A stretch of 64,000 nt of DNA, taken from JANXXV01 sp040002435 (GTDB lineage: Bacteria > Acidobacteriota > Terriglobia > Bryobacterales > Bryobacteraceae). This document shows positions 9,134-18,335 of this stretch, one piece after another. Every line of letters starts with the position of its first letter. The first letter of the stretch is position 1. The stretch lies in NCBI GenBank assembly GCA_040002435.1, contig JBDUEM010000006.1, positions 6,802-70,801 on the forward strand, written 5' to 3'. The notes beneath the pieces were generated by a model that did not search any database, was not told the DNA's origin, and saw only the letters and a list, made by a program, of their open reading frames with translations. The translations under genes were made by a program, and so were the position numbers.

Positions 9134-10038
9134 CCAGGCGAGGACCGGGTTGCGGTGTTATATCCGAGATTCGAGTTGTATTGCGGAGACCGGTCTATAC
9201 CGCCGCCGAAGCCGCCGCCACCCATGTTGACCGCGTTCGTCACGGGACGGATGGACTCGTAGACCCGGACAACATAGCTTGGCGAATAGTAGTTATAACC
9301 GAAAGGGCTATTGTAGTAACCGCGGTATGGAATGTAGGTGAAAGATCCGAACATCGGATTCCACATCCAGCCGCTGGAGAGCCAACCGCCGCCGTTATCC
9401 TGCAGAGACTTCGCCGCCGAGAGATTGGCAACCGCCAGGTCACCGGCGCGCCGGCTGGCCCAGCGGTAGAAAGGATCGCCGATCTTGTTGTCGAACTTCT
9501 CGGGAGAAATCACGCCCGAGAGCAGTGTTTCTTTCCCTTCCTTGAGGGTCAGTGTCTCTCCTGCTTTGGTCACCAGGGCCTCGCCGTCGTAGACGCGAAG
9601 CATGTCGTCGGACGAGTCAATCCGCATCAGTCCCTTCTTGTGAAAAGCCACCTCAGCGTCCTTGTAGATAAAGGTGACGGAGTTATCCTTCTGCAACTCG
9701 GCACATTCCACCAGCATGGACCCGGAGAGGAGTTCCACACGCGTATCGATCAGGCGGCTGGAGATCATCTTGATTGAGCTGTTCTCGGAGACGCGCAAGA
9801 ACACGCCGGGAGTGAGCAGAATCTCCGCGCGGCCTTCGGTAGTCGTTAATACCTGGCCTTCCTTGACGTCAGGAAAGTGGCCGAACTTCGTATCAAGCGG
9901 CTGGCCGGCTATGGCGACCTCACCTTCCGAATAATGAACCATTCCCGAGCGGGCGGAAATAGCCATTTGTGCGAAGGATGTGGAGCAAACCAGACAAGCG
10001 CCAAGAACTACAGAGGTGGAGCGCGCGAACGTGTTCAT
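9010..10038 (-). CDS. secreted FecR-domain protein
   Basis: A 342-residue exported protein. The ATG at 10038 gives a clean signal peptide (MNTFARSTSVVLGACLVCS, cleavage after SFAQ) with a GGGAG-like Shine-Dalgarno sequence a few bases upstream; the longer frame upstream lacks any such feature. Seen: a FecR-like beta domain (about residues 30-160) with YSEGEVAIAGQPLD, GQVLTTTEGRAEILL, LRVSENSSIKM and VELLSGSMLVE, then a linker rich in Tyr, Asn and Pro, and a Gly/Ser/Arg-rich tail. Domains of this type occur in sigma regulators, but free-standing secreted versions are common in Acidobacteriota and have no proven role. No sigma factor gene adjoins it, so a FecR/FecI circuit is unlikely. Its 3' end overlaps the convergent glycosyltransferase gene. 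Confidence 0.82.
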   Translation of the reverse strand: MNTFARSTSVVLGACLVCSTSFAQMAISARSGMVHYSEGEVAIAGQPLDTKFGHFPDVKEGQVLTTTEGRAEILLTPGVFLRVSENSSIKMISSRLIDTRVELLSGSMLVECAELQKDNSVTFIYKDAEVAFHKKGLMRIDSSDDMLRVYDGEALVTKAGETLTLKEGKETLLSGVISPEKFDNKIGDPFYRWASRRAGDLAVANLSAAKSLQDNGGGWLSSGWMWNPMFGSFTYIPYRGYYNSPFGYNYYSPSYVVRVYESIRPVTNAVNMGGGGFGGGIDRSPQYNSNLGYNTATRSSPGYSAPAAVSSGAGNAAAASAPAAGGRGADTGGGRSSGGRGR

Positions 10039-10044
10039 GAGAAG

Positions 10045-10085
10045 ATACTCCCGTTTAAGAGTATACCTCCGTTTGCAAATGGAGG
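10045..10085 (-). promoter_or_regulatory. hairpin over SD and upstream palindrome of FecR-type gene
   Basis: Two inverted repeats lie just upstream of the ATG at 10038. The near one pairs 10045-10050 with 10059-10064 (GAGTAT/ATACTC) and puts the GGGAG ribosome-binding sequence in its loop and stem. The farther one, 10066-10085, is a nearly perfect 20-bp palindrome (CCTCC, TTTGCAAA core, GGAGG) directly upstream of a TATACT -10-like box. The first could hide the ribosome site, the second could be an operator. Both are inferences from symmetry alone. Confidence 0.4.
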
Positions 10086-10156
10086 CCGTTAGTTCACCCG
10101 TAAAAAAGGGTGCGCTGGGGGCCGTTTGATATACTGCCCCTGGAAGTCGAACGCCC

Positions 10157-13100
10157 ATGTGGATCGTCAGGCTAGCCCTTAGCCGCCCGTACACCTTCGT
10201 AGTAATGTCCATTCTGATCGCCATCCTGGGCGGATCAGCCATCGTTACCATGCCCGTGGACATCTTCCCCTATATCGACATCCCCATCGTCAGTGTGCTC
10301 TGGGTCTATAACGGACTCTCGCCGGAGGAGATGGAGAAACGGGTCGTCACGAATTTTGAGCGCAGCCTCACGTCGAACGTGAACGACGTGGAACACATTG
10401 AATCGCAGTCATACAACGGTTATGCCGTCGTGCGGATCTTCTTCCATCCGAATGTTTTGGTCGACATGGCGGTGGCGCAGGTTTCTGCGACTATGCAGAC
10501 CTCGCTGCGGCAGATGCCTCCGGGAATGTTTCCTGCCAATATTCTGAAATACGATGCGGCCAGCGTTCCCATTCTGCAGCTCGGGCTTTCGAGCAAGACA
10601 TTGCGCGAGCAGGAAATCTTCGACATCGGCAACAATTTCATTCGCACGCCGCTGGGCACCGTGCAGGGCGCTTCGGTCTCGTATCCCATGGGCGGCAAGC
10701 AGCGCGCCGTAATGGTCGACCTGAATCTCGATGAGCTTTACGCCAAGCAGCTTTCGCCGATTGATGTGTCCAATGCGCTGAACCTGCAGAATCTGATTCT
10801 GCCGGCGGGCACGGCCAAGCTGGCACAGACCGAATACCAGGTGCGGGTCAACAGCAGTCCGCTGCTGCTCAGCGATCTCAACAATCTGCCTATCAAGACA
10901 GTGAATGGCGCAACGGTCTACATCAAAGACGTGGCCCAGGTCCACGACGGGTTCAACGTGCAAAATAACATTGTCCGCACGAATGGATCGCGCGGCGTCC
11001 TGATTACCATTACCCGGAACGGCAAGGCCTCTACACTCGCCATCGTGAATGCCGTGAAGGCTGCCCTGCCCCGCATTCTGGCGAATGTCCCTCCGGAGTT
11101 GAAAGTGGTCCCGCTGGCCGATCAATCGGTGTTCGTACGCGCCTCCATTGAGGGAGTAGTGCGGGAAGCGTTGATTGCCGGAGGTCTCACCGGCCTGATG
11201 ATTCTGTTGTTTCTGGGAAGCTGGCGCAGCACCCTCATTGTCTGCATTTCCATTCCGCTTTCGATCCTCACATCGCTGTTTATTTTGAACATGCTGGGGC
11301 ACACCATCAACGTGATGACGCTGGGGGGCCTGGCGCTGGCCGTGGGCATCCTGGTGGATGACGCCACCGTGGAGATTGAGAATACGCACCGGAATATCGC
11401 GATGCGCAAGCCGCTGATCCGGGCGGTGCTGGATGGAGCTTCGCAGATTGCGGTCCCCACGTTCGTGGCGACAATATCCATCTGTATTGTTTTCGTGCCC
11501 GTGCTACTGCTCACCGGAACCGCGCGGTATCTTTTCACGCCGCTTGCCATGGCCGTGGTTTTCGCGATGCTGGCTTCTTATCTGCTGTCGCGGACCCTGG
11601 TGCCCACCATGATGGCCTACCTGCTGCAATCGGAAGTGGAGATTTATCAGGATGAAGAAGCGCACCCCGGCAAGGGTCCGTTCTGGCGCGCGCACCATGT
11701 CTTCAACGTTCTCTTCGAGAAATTACGCTACCGCTACATGGGATTGCTCGATTGGTCGCTGCGGCACCGCGGGCGCGTATTGACGGCGTTCATGGGAATT
11801 TCCGTCGCCTCCCTTGGGCTGGTGACACTGGTCGGTGAGGATTTCTTCCCGAATGTGGATTCCGGACAGATGCGCCTGCATGCGCGCGCCCCGGCCGGGA
11901 CCCGCATTGAGGAGACCGAAGCGCGATTCGCGGCTTTGGAGCGCGAGATCCGGGCGGTCATCCCCGCGGAAGAAATCGAAACCCTGATTGATAACATCGG
12001 AATTCCGAACAGTTGGCCGGCGATTGCGCAGGGGGACATTCCCACCATCTCCAGCGCCGATGGAGAAATTCAGATCTCGCTGAACAAAGAAAAGCATGGC
12101 TCCACCCGTGACTACGAAGTACGGCTGCGGAAGCGTCTCCGCGATAAATTCCCAGACATGGTCTTCTTCTTCCAACCGGCTAACATCACCAGCCAGATTC
12201 TCAACTTTGGCATTCCCAGTCCCATCGATTTGCAGGTAGTGGGACGGAATGCCGAGGCGAACTACAAGATCGCGCAGAAGCTGGCCACGCGGATATCTCA
12301 TATTCCGGGGGCCGCCGACGTTCACGTTCATCAAGTAGCGGAGCAGCCGGAGTTGCGCTTGAACGTAGACAGGATCAAGGCGTCGCAGATGGGCCTTACG
12401 CAGCGCGACGTCACCAGCAGCATGCTGATCTCACTGAGCGGCAGTAACACCGTGGCTCCGAATTTCTGGATGAATTGGTCCAATGGCGTGAACTACAACA
12501 TCGGAGTGCAGACGCCGCAGTACCGGATCAATTCATTGGATGCACTACTGCGTACGCCCATTTCGGTGGCGACGAACGTGGTGAATTCCACCACGCAAGG
12601 TTCCCAGGCGGGTGCTTCGACGGCCGGCAACACGTTCGTAGGCGCGGCTCCGGCCGGCGCCTCGCAGGCTTATGGCAATCCCGGTGCCGCCGTGGGCACA
12701 ACGCAGCTACTATCGAACCTGGTGAGCGTGGAGCGGGCCTACACGCCTGTAATTGTGAACCACTATAACGTCTGGCCCGTTTTCGACGTCTATGCCAACG
12801 TGGCTCGCCGCGATTTAGGCGGTGTAGGCGCGGAGGTGAGAAAAATTATGAAGGAGGAAGAGCCCAGTCTGCCGCGTGGCACCACATTCGAACTGCGGGG
12901 GCAAATTGCAACCATGCAGACGTCGTTCTCCCGTCTGGGTCTGGGCATGATCTTCGCCGTGGTACTGGTTTATCTGCTGATGACGGTAAATTTTCAATCC
13001 TGGCTGGATCCGTTCATCATTTTGACGGCACTGCCGGGCGCCATGGCGGGCATTCTCTGGATGCTGTTCGTCACCGGAACGACGCTGAGTGTGCCGTCGT

Positions 13101-13474
13101 TGATGGGCGCCATCATGTGCATTGGAGTCGCCACGGCGAACAGCATTCTGATGGTCACCTTCGCGAACGGAGAAAGGACCGTGGTGGCCACCGCACGGGA
13201 GGCCATGCTCGCCGCAGGTTATGCCCGCATCCGCCCCGTGCTGATGACGGCTACGGCGATGATTCTCGGCATGCTGCCGATGTCGCTCGGCTTGGGAGAA
13301 GGCGGGGAACAGAACGCGCCGCTGGGCCGCGCCGTCATCGGCGGGCTGATGTTCGCCACAGTGACGACGCTTTTCGTTGTCCCGATTATCTACAGCTACC
13401 TGAGGACCAAACCTCCGGTGGACCATGAGATCAGGCTGGAAGACCCCCTGAATACGGAGTGGAATCGTGTTTAA
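10157..13474 (+). CDS. RND efflux transporter permease (AcrB/HAE1-like)
   Basis: Inner-membrane proton-driven RND pump subunit of 1105 residues, in the normal range for AcrB/CusA-type permeases. Seen: the N-terminal helix followed by MPVDIFPYIDIPIVSV, periplasmic porter segments, the first helical bundle with LVDDATVEIENTHRN (the conserved proton-relay acidic pair in TM4), a large loop, the second porter half, and the C-terminal helical bundle ending in a cytoplasmic tail. An unusual low-complexity Gly/Ala/Ser/Thr insertion sits near residues 800-850 (TTQGSQAGASTAGNTF). The adaptor gene follows with an 8-bp overlap. No outer-membrane factor gene is present nearby, so a TolC-like partner must be encoded elsewhere. 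Sequence does not tell metals from organic drugs; the acidic TM4 pattern fits the HAE1 group. Confidence 0.95.
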   Translation: MWIVRLALSRPYTFVVMSILIAILGGSAIVTMPVDIFPYIDIPIVSVLWVYNGLSPEEMEKRVVTNFERSLTSNVNDVEHIESQSYNGYAVVRIFFHPNVLVDMAVAQVSATMQTSLRQMPPGMFPANILKYDAASVPILQLGLSSKTLREQEIFDIGNNFIRTPLGTVQGASVSYPMGGKQRAVMVDLNLDELYAKQLSPIDVSNALNLQNLILPAGTAKLAQTEYQVRVNSSPLLLSDLNNLPIKTVNGATVYIKDVAQVHDGFNVQNNIVRTNGSRGVLITITRNGKASTLAIVNAVKAALPRILANVPPELKVVPLADQSVFVRASIEGVVREALIAGGLTGLMILLFLGSWRSTLIVCISIPLSILTSLFILNMLGHTINVMTLGGLALAVGILVDDATVEIENTHRNIAMRKPLIRAVLDGASQIAVPTFVATISICIVFVPVLLLTGTARYLFTPLAMAVVFAMLASYLLSRTLVPTMMAYLLQSEVEIYQDEEAHPGKGPFWRAHHVFNVLFEKLRYRYMGLLDWSLRHRGRVLTAFMGISVASLGLVTLVGEDFFPNVDSGQMRLHARAPAGTRIEETEARFAALEREIRAVIPAEEIETLIDNIGIPNSWPAIAQGDIPTISSADGEIQISLNKEKHGSTRDYEVRLRKRLRDKFPDMVFFFQPANITSQILNFGIPSPIDLQVVGRNAEANYKIAQKLATRISHIPGAADVHVHQVAEQPELRLNVDRIKASQMGLTQRDVTSSMLISLSGSNTVAPNFWMNWSNGVNYNIGVQTPQYRINSLDALLRTPISVATNVVNSTTQGSQAGASTAGNTFVGAAPAGASQAYGNPGAAVGTTQLLSNLVSVERAYTPVIVNHYNVWPVFDVYANVARRDLGGVGAEVRKIMKEEEPSLPRGTTFELRGQIATMQTSFSRLGLGMIFAVVLVYLLMTVNFQSWLDPFIILTALPGAMAGILWMLFVTGTTLSVPSLMGAIMCIGVATANSILMVTFANGERTVVATAREAMLAAGYARIRPVLMTATAMILGMLPMSLGLGEGGEQNAPLGRAVIGGLMFATVTTLFVVPIIYSYLRTKPPVDHEIRLEDPLNTEWNRV

Positions 13475-14840
13475 GCGCACGGAACCGGACCTGGCGGCCA
13501 ATTCCGAAGAAGAGCGCCTGCGCAACGAGAATCTGGAACTCAAGAAGCAGCTTCAGGAGCTGCAGAGCCCGGTTGCCGGTGGACCACACCAACAGCTATG
13601 GAGACCTTCGGGTATCACCATCTGGGCGATATTCCTGACGGTGGCGGTCCTGATAGTCGTCGCCTTTCTCGCCGGCTATATTCCGCTGCAGAAACGGGAG
13701 GCGCTCGTCCTGAGCGAGGCGCACGAGGAAGCGGTGGCGCTGCCGCGGGTTGAGGTATTGACCGTCGGGCGGTCCACGTCGAACAGCAACCTGGAATTGC
13801 CGGGCAATATTCAGGCGATTACGGAAGCGCCCATCCTTTCGCGAGCAGGTGGATACATTATCCGGCGCATGGTGGATATCGGCGACCGTGTGCAGGCAGG
13901 ACAGCCGATTGCAGAGATAGAAGCCCCGGAAATGGACGATCAGGGCCGGCAGGCGCGAGCAAACCTGCTGCAGGCGCAGGCAGCCGTGGACCAGGCTCTG
14001 GCCAATTTTCAGCAGGGCAAAACGGATGTGGAACTCGCCCGCGTGACAGCGCAACGCTGGACCAGTCTCGCCACACAGGGCGTGGTTTCCAAGCAGGATT
14101 TCGATCAATATCAGTCTCAGTACGAATCGCGCAAAGCCAATTTACAATCGCTGGATAAAGCCATCGCCGTCCAGCGCGCCAATGTTGCCGCCGCCGAGGC
14201 TAACGTGGCGCGGCTGGAAAAGATGAAGGGCTACCGCACAGTGAAGGCTCCGTTCACCGGGGTGATTACCCTGCGCAACGTCGACGTGGGCACGCTGGTG
14301 GTAGCCGGTACGACGCTGCTGTTCCGCGTGGCGCAAACCGGAACGCTGCGCGTATATGTCAACGTTCCGCAGCGTTACGCGAATTCCGTCAAAGTGGGGC
14401 AAAATGCCCGCGTGAGCGTCTCCAACCTCCCCGGCCGCAGCTTCGCCGGAACGGTGGTGCGAACAGCCAGTGCATTGGACCCCGCCAGCCGTACTTTGCT
14501 GGTGGAAGTTCACGTCCCAAATGCAGAGGGACTGCTGTTCCCAGGTACCTACGCTGGAGTGGACCTGATTAATGCTCGCAAGGACCCGCCCCTTCTGGTT
14601 CCGAGTGACGCGCTGATTGTGGGTGCATCGGGGACAACGGTGGCAACGGTGCGCCCGGACCACACCGTGCACTTGCAGCCGATTGTGGTGGGCCGGGATT
14701 ACGGCGACCGCCTCGAAGTGGTCAACGGGTTGCAAGAGGGCGATTTCATTATTGAGAGCCCCGGCGATGTGGCGCGCGAGGGATTAAAGGTAGAGCCTGT
14801 ACCCGTGGTGGATGCAGCCCGCACAAAGGGCGGTAAGTAA
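13467..14840 (+). CDS. RND periplasmic adaptor (membrane fusion protein)
   Basis: Adaptor subunit that links the RND pump to an outer-membrane channel, 457 residues. It starts at GTG 13467 inside the end of the pump gene (8-bp overlap). Seen: a charged N-terminal coiled-coil stretch (EEERLRNENLELKKQLQEL), one membrane segment (about residues 52-72, IFLTVAVLIVVAFLAGYI), a split biotinyl-lipoyl domain around a helical hairpin rich in Ala and Gln (about 150-245), then beta-barrel and membrane-proximal domains with FRVAQTGTLRVYVNVPQ and LVPSDALIVG. The extra cytoplasmic coiled coil before the membrane helix is longer than in classical AcrA lipoproteins. No lipobox cysteine is visible. Confidence 0.93.
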   Translation: MFKRTEPDLAANSEEERLRNENLELKKQLQELQSPVAGGPHQQLWRPSGITIWAIFLTVAVLIVVAFLAGYIPLQKREALVLSEAHEEAVALPRVEVLTVGRSTSNSNLELPGNIQAITEAPILSRAGGYIIRRMVDIGDRVQAGQPIAEIEAPEMDDQGRQARANLLQAQAAVDQALANFQQGKTDVELARVTAQRWTSLATQGVVSKQDFDQYQSQYESRKANLQSLDKAIAVQRANVAAAEANVARLEKMKGYRTVKAPFTGVITLRNVDVGTLVVAGTTLLFRVAQTGTLRVYVNVPQRYANSVKVGQNARVSVSNLPGRSFAGTVVRTASALDPASRTLLVEVHVPNAEGLLFPGTYAGVDLINARKDPPLLVPSDALIVGASGTTVATVRPDHTVHLQPIVVGRDYGDRLEVVNGLQEGDFIIESPGDVAREGLKVEPVPVVDAARTKGGK

Positions 14841-14862
14841 GAGACGCGCGCGCTGTAGAATA

Positions 14863-17448
14863 TCACCGTTTTCCGGGCCGTACATCGGAAACCGAAGCCA
14901 ACATCCGCGCAGCGCTAGCCTTTTGCCGGTCCACGTATTCGTTTGATTCACCGAAATCCTGCCACAGGCCGCCCAGGCGTTGGTAGCAAGCCCTCGCCTC
15001 CACGTTCCGGCGCTGTTGGGCGTAGAAATCTCCCAGTGCTTTTTCCGCGTTTGCCAGCTGAATCAGGTTTTCCAGCTCGTGATCTCTGGCGATCGATTTC
15101 GCTTCTTCGCGGGCTTCGTGAAACAGTGTTTCGGCGCGCTCCGCAGCCCCGGAAGCCGCATTCGTCCGTCCAGCCAGGATGAGGGCGGAGACCAGCACGA
15201 TATGCTCCGAGGATTCAGCCGCATTTTTTCCCGCCAGAGGCCGCACGCCGGACAAGGCTGATTCAGACGAATCGAGGGCATCGCGTAATTGCCCCGCGGC
15301 CAATTGCGCCTCTCCCAATCGCACCATCGCCCGCAGGCGGCGGGAATGGATGAGATAGCCGCCCTTTCGCGACGCCACCAGGTCATCAAAAAGGCGCACG
15401 GAATTCCTCGCCAGGGCAACGGCCGCGGCGGCGTCGGACTCCCGCAGGCAAAACGAGACCTGGAACATCGCAATCGCGCGGCTGAACTGCGCGGAGGTGT
15501 CGTTCGGGTCGCTGCGCACCATTGCCTCGGCTCGCTGCAGGTAGCGTCTCGCAATGACAAGCGCCCGGGCCGGATCACCGAAGTGCGCGCTCGTATCGGT
15601 GTAGTAGAGCTTCGAGCGGTAGTATTCCAACACCGTTCGACGCCGCTGGAATTTTGGATTCCCGGGCTCTGCGGCAAGAATCTCGTCCAGCACCGATTGC
15701 CCCTCGTCAAATGCCCGCAGCGCGGCGCTCAGCAGTCCAAGTTCCTGCGCGGCGGTAGCCACACGCTCGTCCGCTTGCGCCAGGTTTGACAGCGATTGCG
15801 TATCTCGCACTCCTTTCAAACGGGCGAGCGCCAGTTCCCTGCAGCGCGAAAAATCCATCCAGGCCTTGCGGTACAGGCCAAGGTCTTCTTCCATATCGCC
15901 CAGGGTGCACCATGCGCCGATATAGCTTTGCGCCGATTGTGCGTCGAGTGGCCGGCTGGCGCGCATGAGATCAAATGATTGAATGGCGGATTCCGACAGT
16001 TCCCGCGCACGGTTCAGATCGTGGTTAAACCGGACCAGCGCGGCGTACTTCAAGTAGTAGCGGGCCAGATCGGGAAGATAGGCGGGGTCCTTTGCCGCAA
16101 TCCGCGCATAAAGGTCTCCCGCCTTTCGATAATTCGCCAGTGCCTCGTCTACCCTGCCGAGGTTTGGGCTCGTGGGAAGGCCTTCGGCATCTCCCAGTTT
16201 CACGTACCCCGCGGCGATCTCCCGTTGCAGCGCCAAATCGCCGCCCGCATCCTTTGCGAGGCTATCCAGGTATTGAAGCCCCGTGCGCACAATCATCTCC
16301 CGGGCCTTGGTCGAACCTTCCAGCTTGGCCGTCTCGTCGTGCAGGTCGAACACGAATGTCTTCGCAACTTTGCGCAGTTCCTGGAATCGCTGCTGCGCGA
16401 TTCCGCGTTCGCGATTGGCGAGGTACAACCCCACAGTGAGACTGAAGAGAAGCAACACAGCCGCGGCCACGGGCGTCCAGTGCCGGCGCAGGACCTTCCG
16501 CGCCCTGTACCACTGGTCTCCGGAACGTGCGGCCACTGGCCGCGATTCCAGCAGCGCGCGAATATCGTCAGCGAATGCGTCCGCGGATTCATAGCGCTCT
16601 TCCGGCTCGTCGCGCAGTGCTTTACGCAGGATGTAGTCGATATCGGAGGATAGCGACGCACTGGTGGAAACGGGAGTATAGGCCGATTCATCGGGCGCGC
16701 GGCCTGTCAGCAGTTTGTAGAGAACGGCGCCCAGGGAATAAATATCGGCCGCCGTGGTTTGCGGTATTCCGCGCAATTGTTCGGGACTCGCGTATTTCGG
16801 CGTCAGCAGCGGGTCAGCCGCCTGTGTGGCTCCGTCTGTTTCATCCAGCAGTTTCGCGATCCCGAAATCCAGAAGCTTCGGTTGACCCGTGCTATCGACA
16901 AGAATGTTGGACGGCTTCAGGTCGCGATGAATCACCAGCCGCCGATGCGCATGAGACACACCTTCGCAGACCTGCAGGAAAAGCTCCAGCCGTTTGCGGA
17001 TGGAGATACCCGCCGAGTAAACATCGATCGCAGCGCCATCGACATATTCCATGGCGAGATAAGGTCTGCCACTTTGGGTTTGCCCGGCGTCAATCACGCG
17101 GACGATGGAGGGGTGATGAAGTGAGGCGAGCAACTCCCGCTCCCTGAGGAAACGGTCTCGCCAGCCGGAGCGCCGATGGTCAACGTCCGGAAGTTTGACT
17201 GCGACCTTCTGCTGAATTTCGCCGTCGGTCCGCTCGGCCAGCCAGACACTCCCCATGCCGCCATGGCCGATCTTCGAGATCACGGTGTAGGCGCCGATTT
17301 TCCGTCCGGTCTTCCACGACTCTTCGAAGGAATTCCAAACCGCGCGCCTGGCCGGATTACGCCGGCGCTCGGTTGCAAGCACGGTACGCTCCTCGTCCGG
17401 CAAAACAAGGGCTGCGGAAATCTCCGGACAATGATGCGAGCTTGGCAT
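14863..17448 (-). CDS. membrane Ser/Thr protein kinase with TPR-like tail
   Basis: Hanks-type (PknB-like) kinase of 861 residues. Seen: glycine loop GHGGMGSVW near residue 62, the catalytic Lys in VAVKLP, catalytic loop HRDLKPSNIL, DFGIAK, and the activation-segment end TPKYASPEQL, all intact, so the kinase should be active. A single membrane helix follows near residue 335 (VAAAVLLLFSLTVGLYLA), then about 500 residues of helical repeats of TPR type with many Ala and Leu (for example LALQREIAAGYVKLGDAEG). This architecture is very common in Acidobacteriota and is thought to sense and signal through protein interaction. No phosphatase or partner gene lies nearby; the downstream adaptor gene converges on it. 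Confidence 0.92.
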   Translation of the reverse strand: MPSSHHCPEISAALVLPDEERTVLATERRRNPARRAVWNSFEESWKTGRKIGAYTVISKIGHGGMGSVWLAERTDGEIQQKVAVKLPDVDHRRSGWRDRFLRERELLASLHHPSIVRVIDAGQTQSGRPYLAMEYVDGAAIDVYSAGISIRKRLELFLQVCEGVSHAHRRLVIHRDLKPSNILVDSTGQPKLLDFGIAKLLDETDGATQAADPLLTPKYASPEQLRGIPQTTAADIYSLGAVLYKLLTGRAPDESAYTPVSTSASLSSDIDYILRKALRDEPEERYESADAFADDIRALLESRPVAARSGDQWYRARKVLRRHWTPVAAAVLLLFSLTVGLYLANRERGIAQQRFQELRKVAKTFVFDLHDETAKLEGSTKAREMIVRTGLQYLDSLAKDAGGDLALQREIAAGYVKLGDAEGLPTSPNLGRVDEALANYRKAGDLYARIAAKDPAYLPDLARYYLKYAALVRFNHDLNRARELSESAIQSFDLMRASRPLDAQSAQSYIGAWCTLGDMEEDLGLYRKAWMDFSRCRELALARLKGVRDTQSLSNLAQADERVATAAQELGLLSAALRAFDEGQSVLDEILAAEPGNPKFQRRRTVLEYYRSKLYYTDTSAHFGDPARALVIARRYLQRAEAMVRSDPNDTSAQFSRAIAMFQVSFCLRESDAAAAVALARNSVRLFDDLVASRKGGYLIHSRRLRAMVRLGEAQLAAGQLRDALDSSESALSGVRPLAGKNAAESSEHIVLVSALILAGRTNAASGAAERAETLFHEAREEAKSIARDHELENLIQLANAEKALGDFYAQQRRNVEARACYQRLGGLWQDFGESNEYVDRQKASAARMLASVSDVRPGKR

Positions 17449-17567
17449 CGAAAGTTGTAACTCCTCGTAGTAGTGAATGGTTTACCGGGCGATTCAGGCG
17501 ATCGCGATTTTCCGATAATCACACGCTGCTAGCGGCACAGGCAAGAGCTGGAAGCCCGCTTTACCAA

Positions 17568-17589
17568 AATGTAACTGTTTTTTTACATT
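17568..17589 (-). terminator. possible weak terminator after gluzincin gene
   Basis: A 7-bp perfect inverted repeat (AATGTAA at 17568-17574, TTACATT at 17583-17589) with an A/T-rich loop lies 14 bp beyond the stop of the minus-strand gene at 17603, followed on that strand by a few T residues. The stem is AT-rich and short, so it is a weak candidate. The rest of the 154-bp gap (17449-17602) shows no gene. Confidence 0.3.
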
Positions 17590-17602
17590 CTGCAGATCTA
17601 AG

Positions 17603-18334
17603 CTACGGATTCTCTTGCCGCACAGCGGACTCGACTGTGGCTTGTGACGGTGGGTGGGTAAGCAATTGTTCCACGCTCCAGTGTTGACGATCCAGAAGAT
17701 AGGCCACCATGAGGTGGAACCGCCAGTACAAACCAGACTTCTTGAAATCCATTTCTCTCGCCCCGGCCAGAAAGGCCCCTTTGGCTACGCTGTAATCGAA
17801 GGAGTTCCCTAAACTCACGTAATCGGCATATCCTTCCCGCACCCAGCGCGGCAACCGATAGTAGAGCAGAGGGCCAATGGCTTCTCCCGTGAGTTGGTGC
17901 GTGATTTCATGAGCCACGAAATAATCCAGCGTGCGCTCTCCCATCACGGGAAGCCCGCGCGGCGAGAGAAGGCGATCGTCCTCAATGCGCGCCTCCCGTA
18001 GAAAGACATGGGCTGTAGCAGGGTATTGCGCGACTCCGCCGGCGCCATAATCCTTGTTGAAAAAGATGATCTGCCTCCAGCGTTCGTTGCAGATGAATGT
18101 CTCGTGAGTCCGGCCACGGGAATATAGCGGTGAACGCTCCAGCCTAATTTCCGCTAACTCCAACACATGCTTCCCGGCGCCTTCCGGCAACACGCGGTCG
18201 GAGCGCAGAACCAAACTATTGGCGCGGACGGAAAACGGGAAGAGCGGCTGTGGGAATTCCAGCAGCGCCGCGTAGCCGGCAAAGAACACCGCGGCCGCCA
18301 ATACAATTCTTAGGAGAAATGGTTTTGCCCCCAT
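17603..18334 (-). CDS. membrane-anchored gluzincin metallopeptidase-like protein
   Basis: A 243-residue protein with an N-terminal hydrophobic helix (about residues 8-25) that could be an uncleaved anchor or a signal peptide. Seen: the zinc motif HEITHQ near residue 140 and, about 25 residues on, WVREGYADY, where the Glu is the likely third zinc ligand. This HExxH...EGxA(D/E)Y arrangement is characteristic of the peptidase MA-like gluzincin group. Substrate is unknown. The start at 18334 lies one base from the stop of an upstream hydrolase gene on the same strand (18336), so the two are probably one transcription unit. Confidence 0.72.
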   Translation of the reverse strand: MGAKPFLLRIVLAAAVFFAGYAALLEFPQPLFPFSVRANSLVLRSDRVLPEGAGKHVLELAEIRLERSPLYSRGRTHETFICNERWRQIIFFNKDYGAGGVAQYPATAHVFLREARIEDDRLLSPRGLPVMGERTLDYFVAHEITHQLTGEAIGPLLYYRLPRWVREGYADYVSLGNSFDYSVAKGAFLAGAREMDFKKSGLYWRFHLMVAYLLDRQHWSVEQLLTHPPSQATVESAVRQENP

Positions 18335-18335
18335 G

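Noticed and set aside
10066..10085. Rho-independent terminator
   Set aside because: It lies upstream of the gene and has no T run on either strand.
10409..11389. Long minus-strand open frame (326 codons) inside the RND pump gene
   Set aside because: The plus-strand frame is an unmistakable RND pump; the antisense frame is His/Gln/Arg-rich with no family pattern, a typical shadow in GC-rich DNA.
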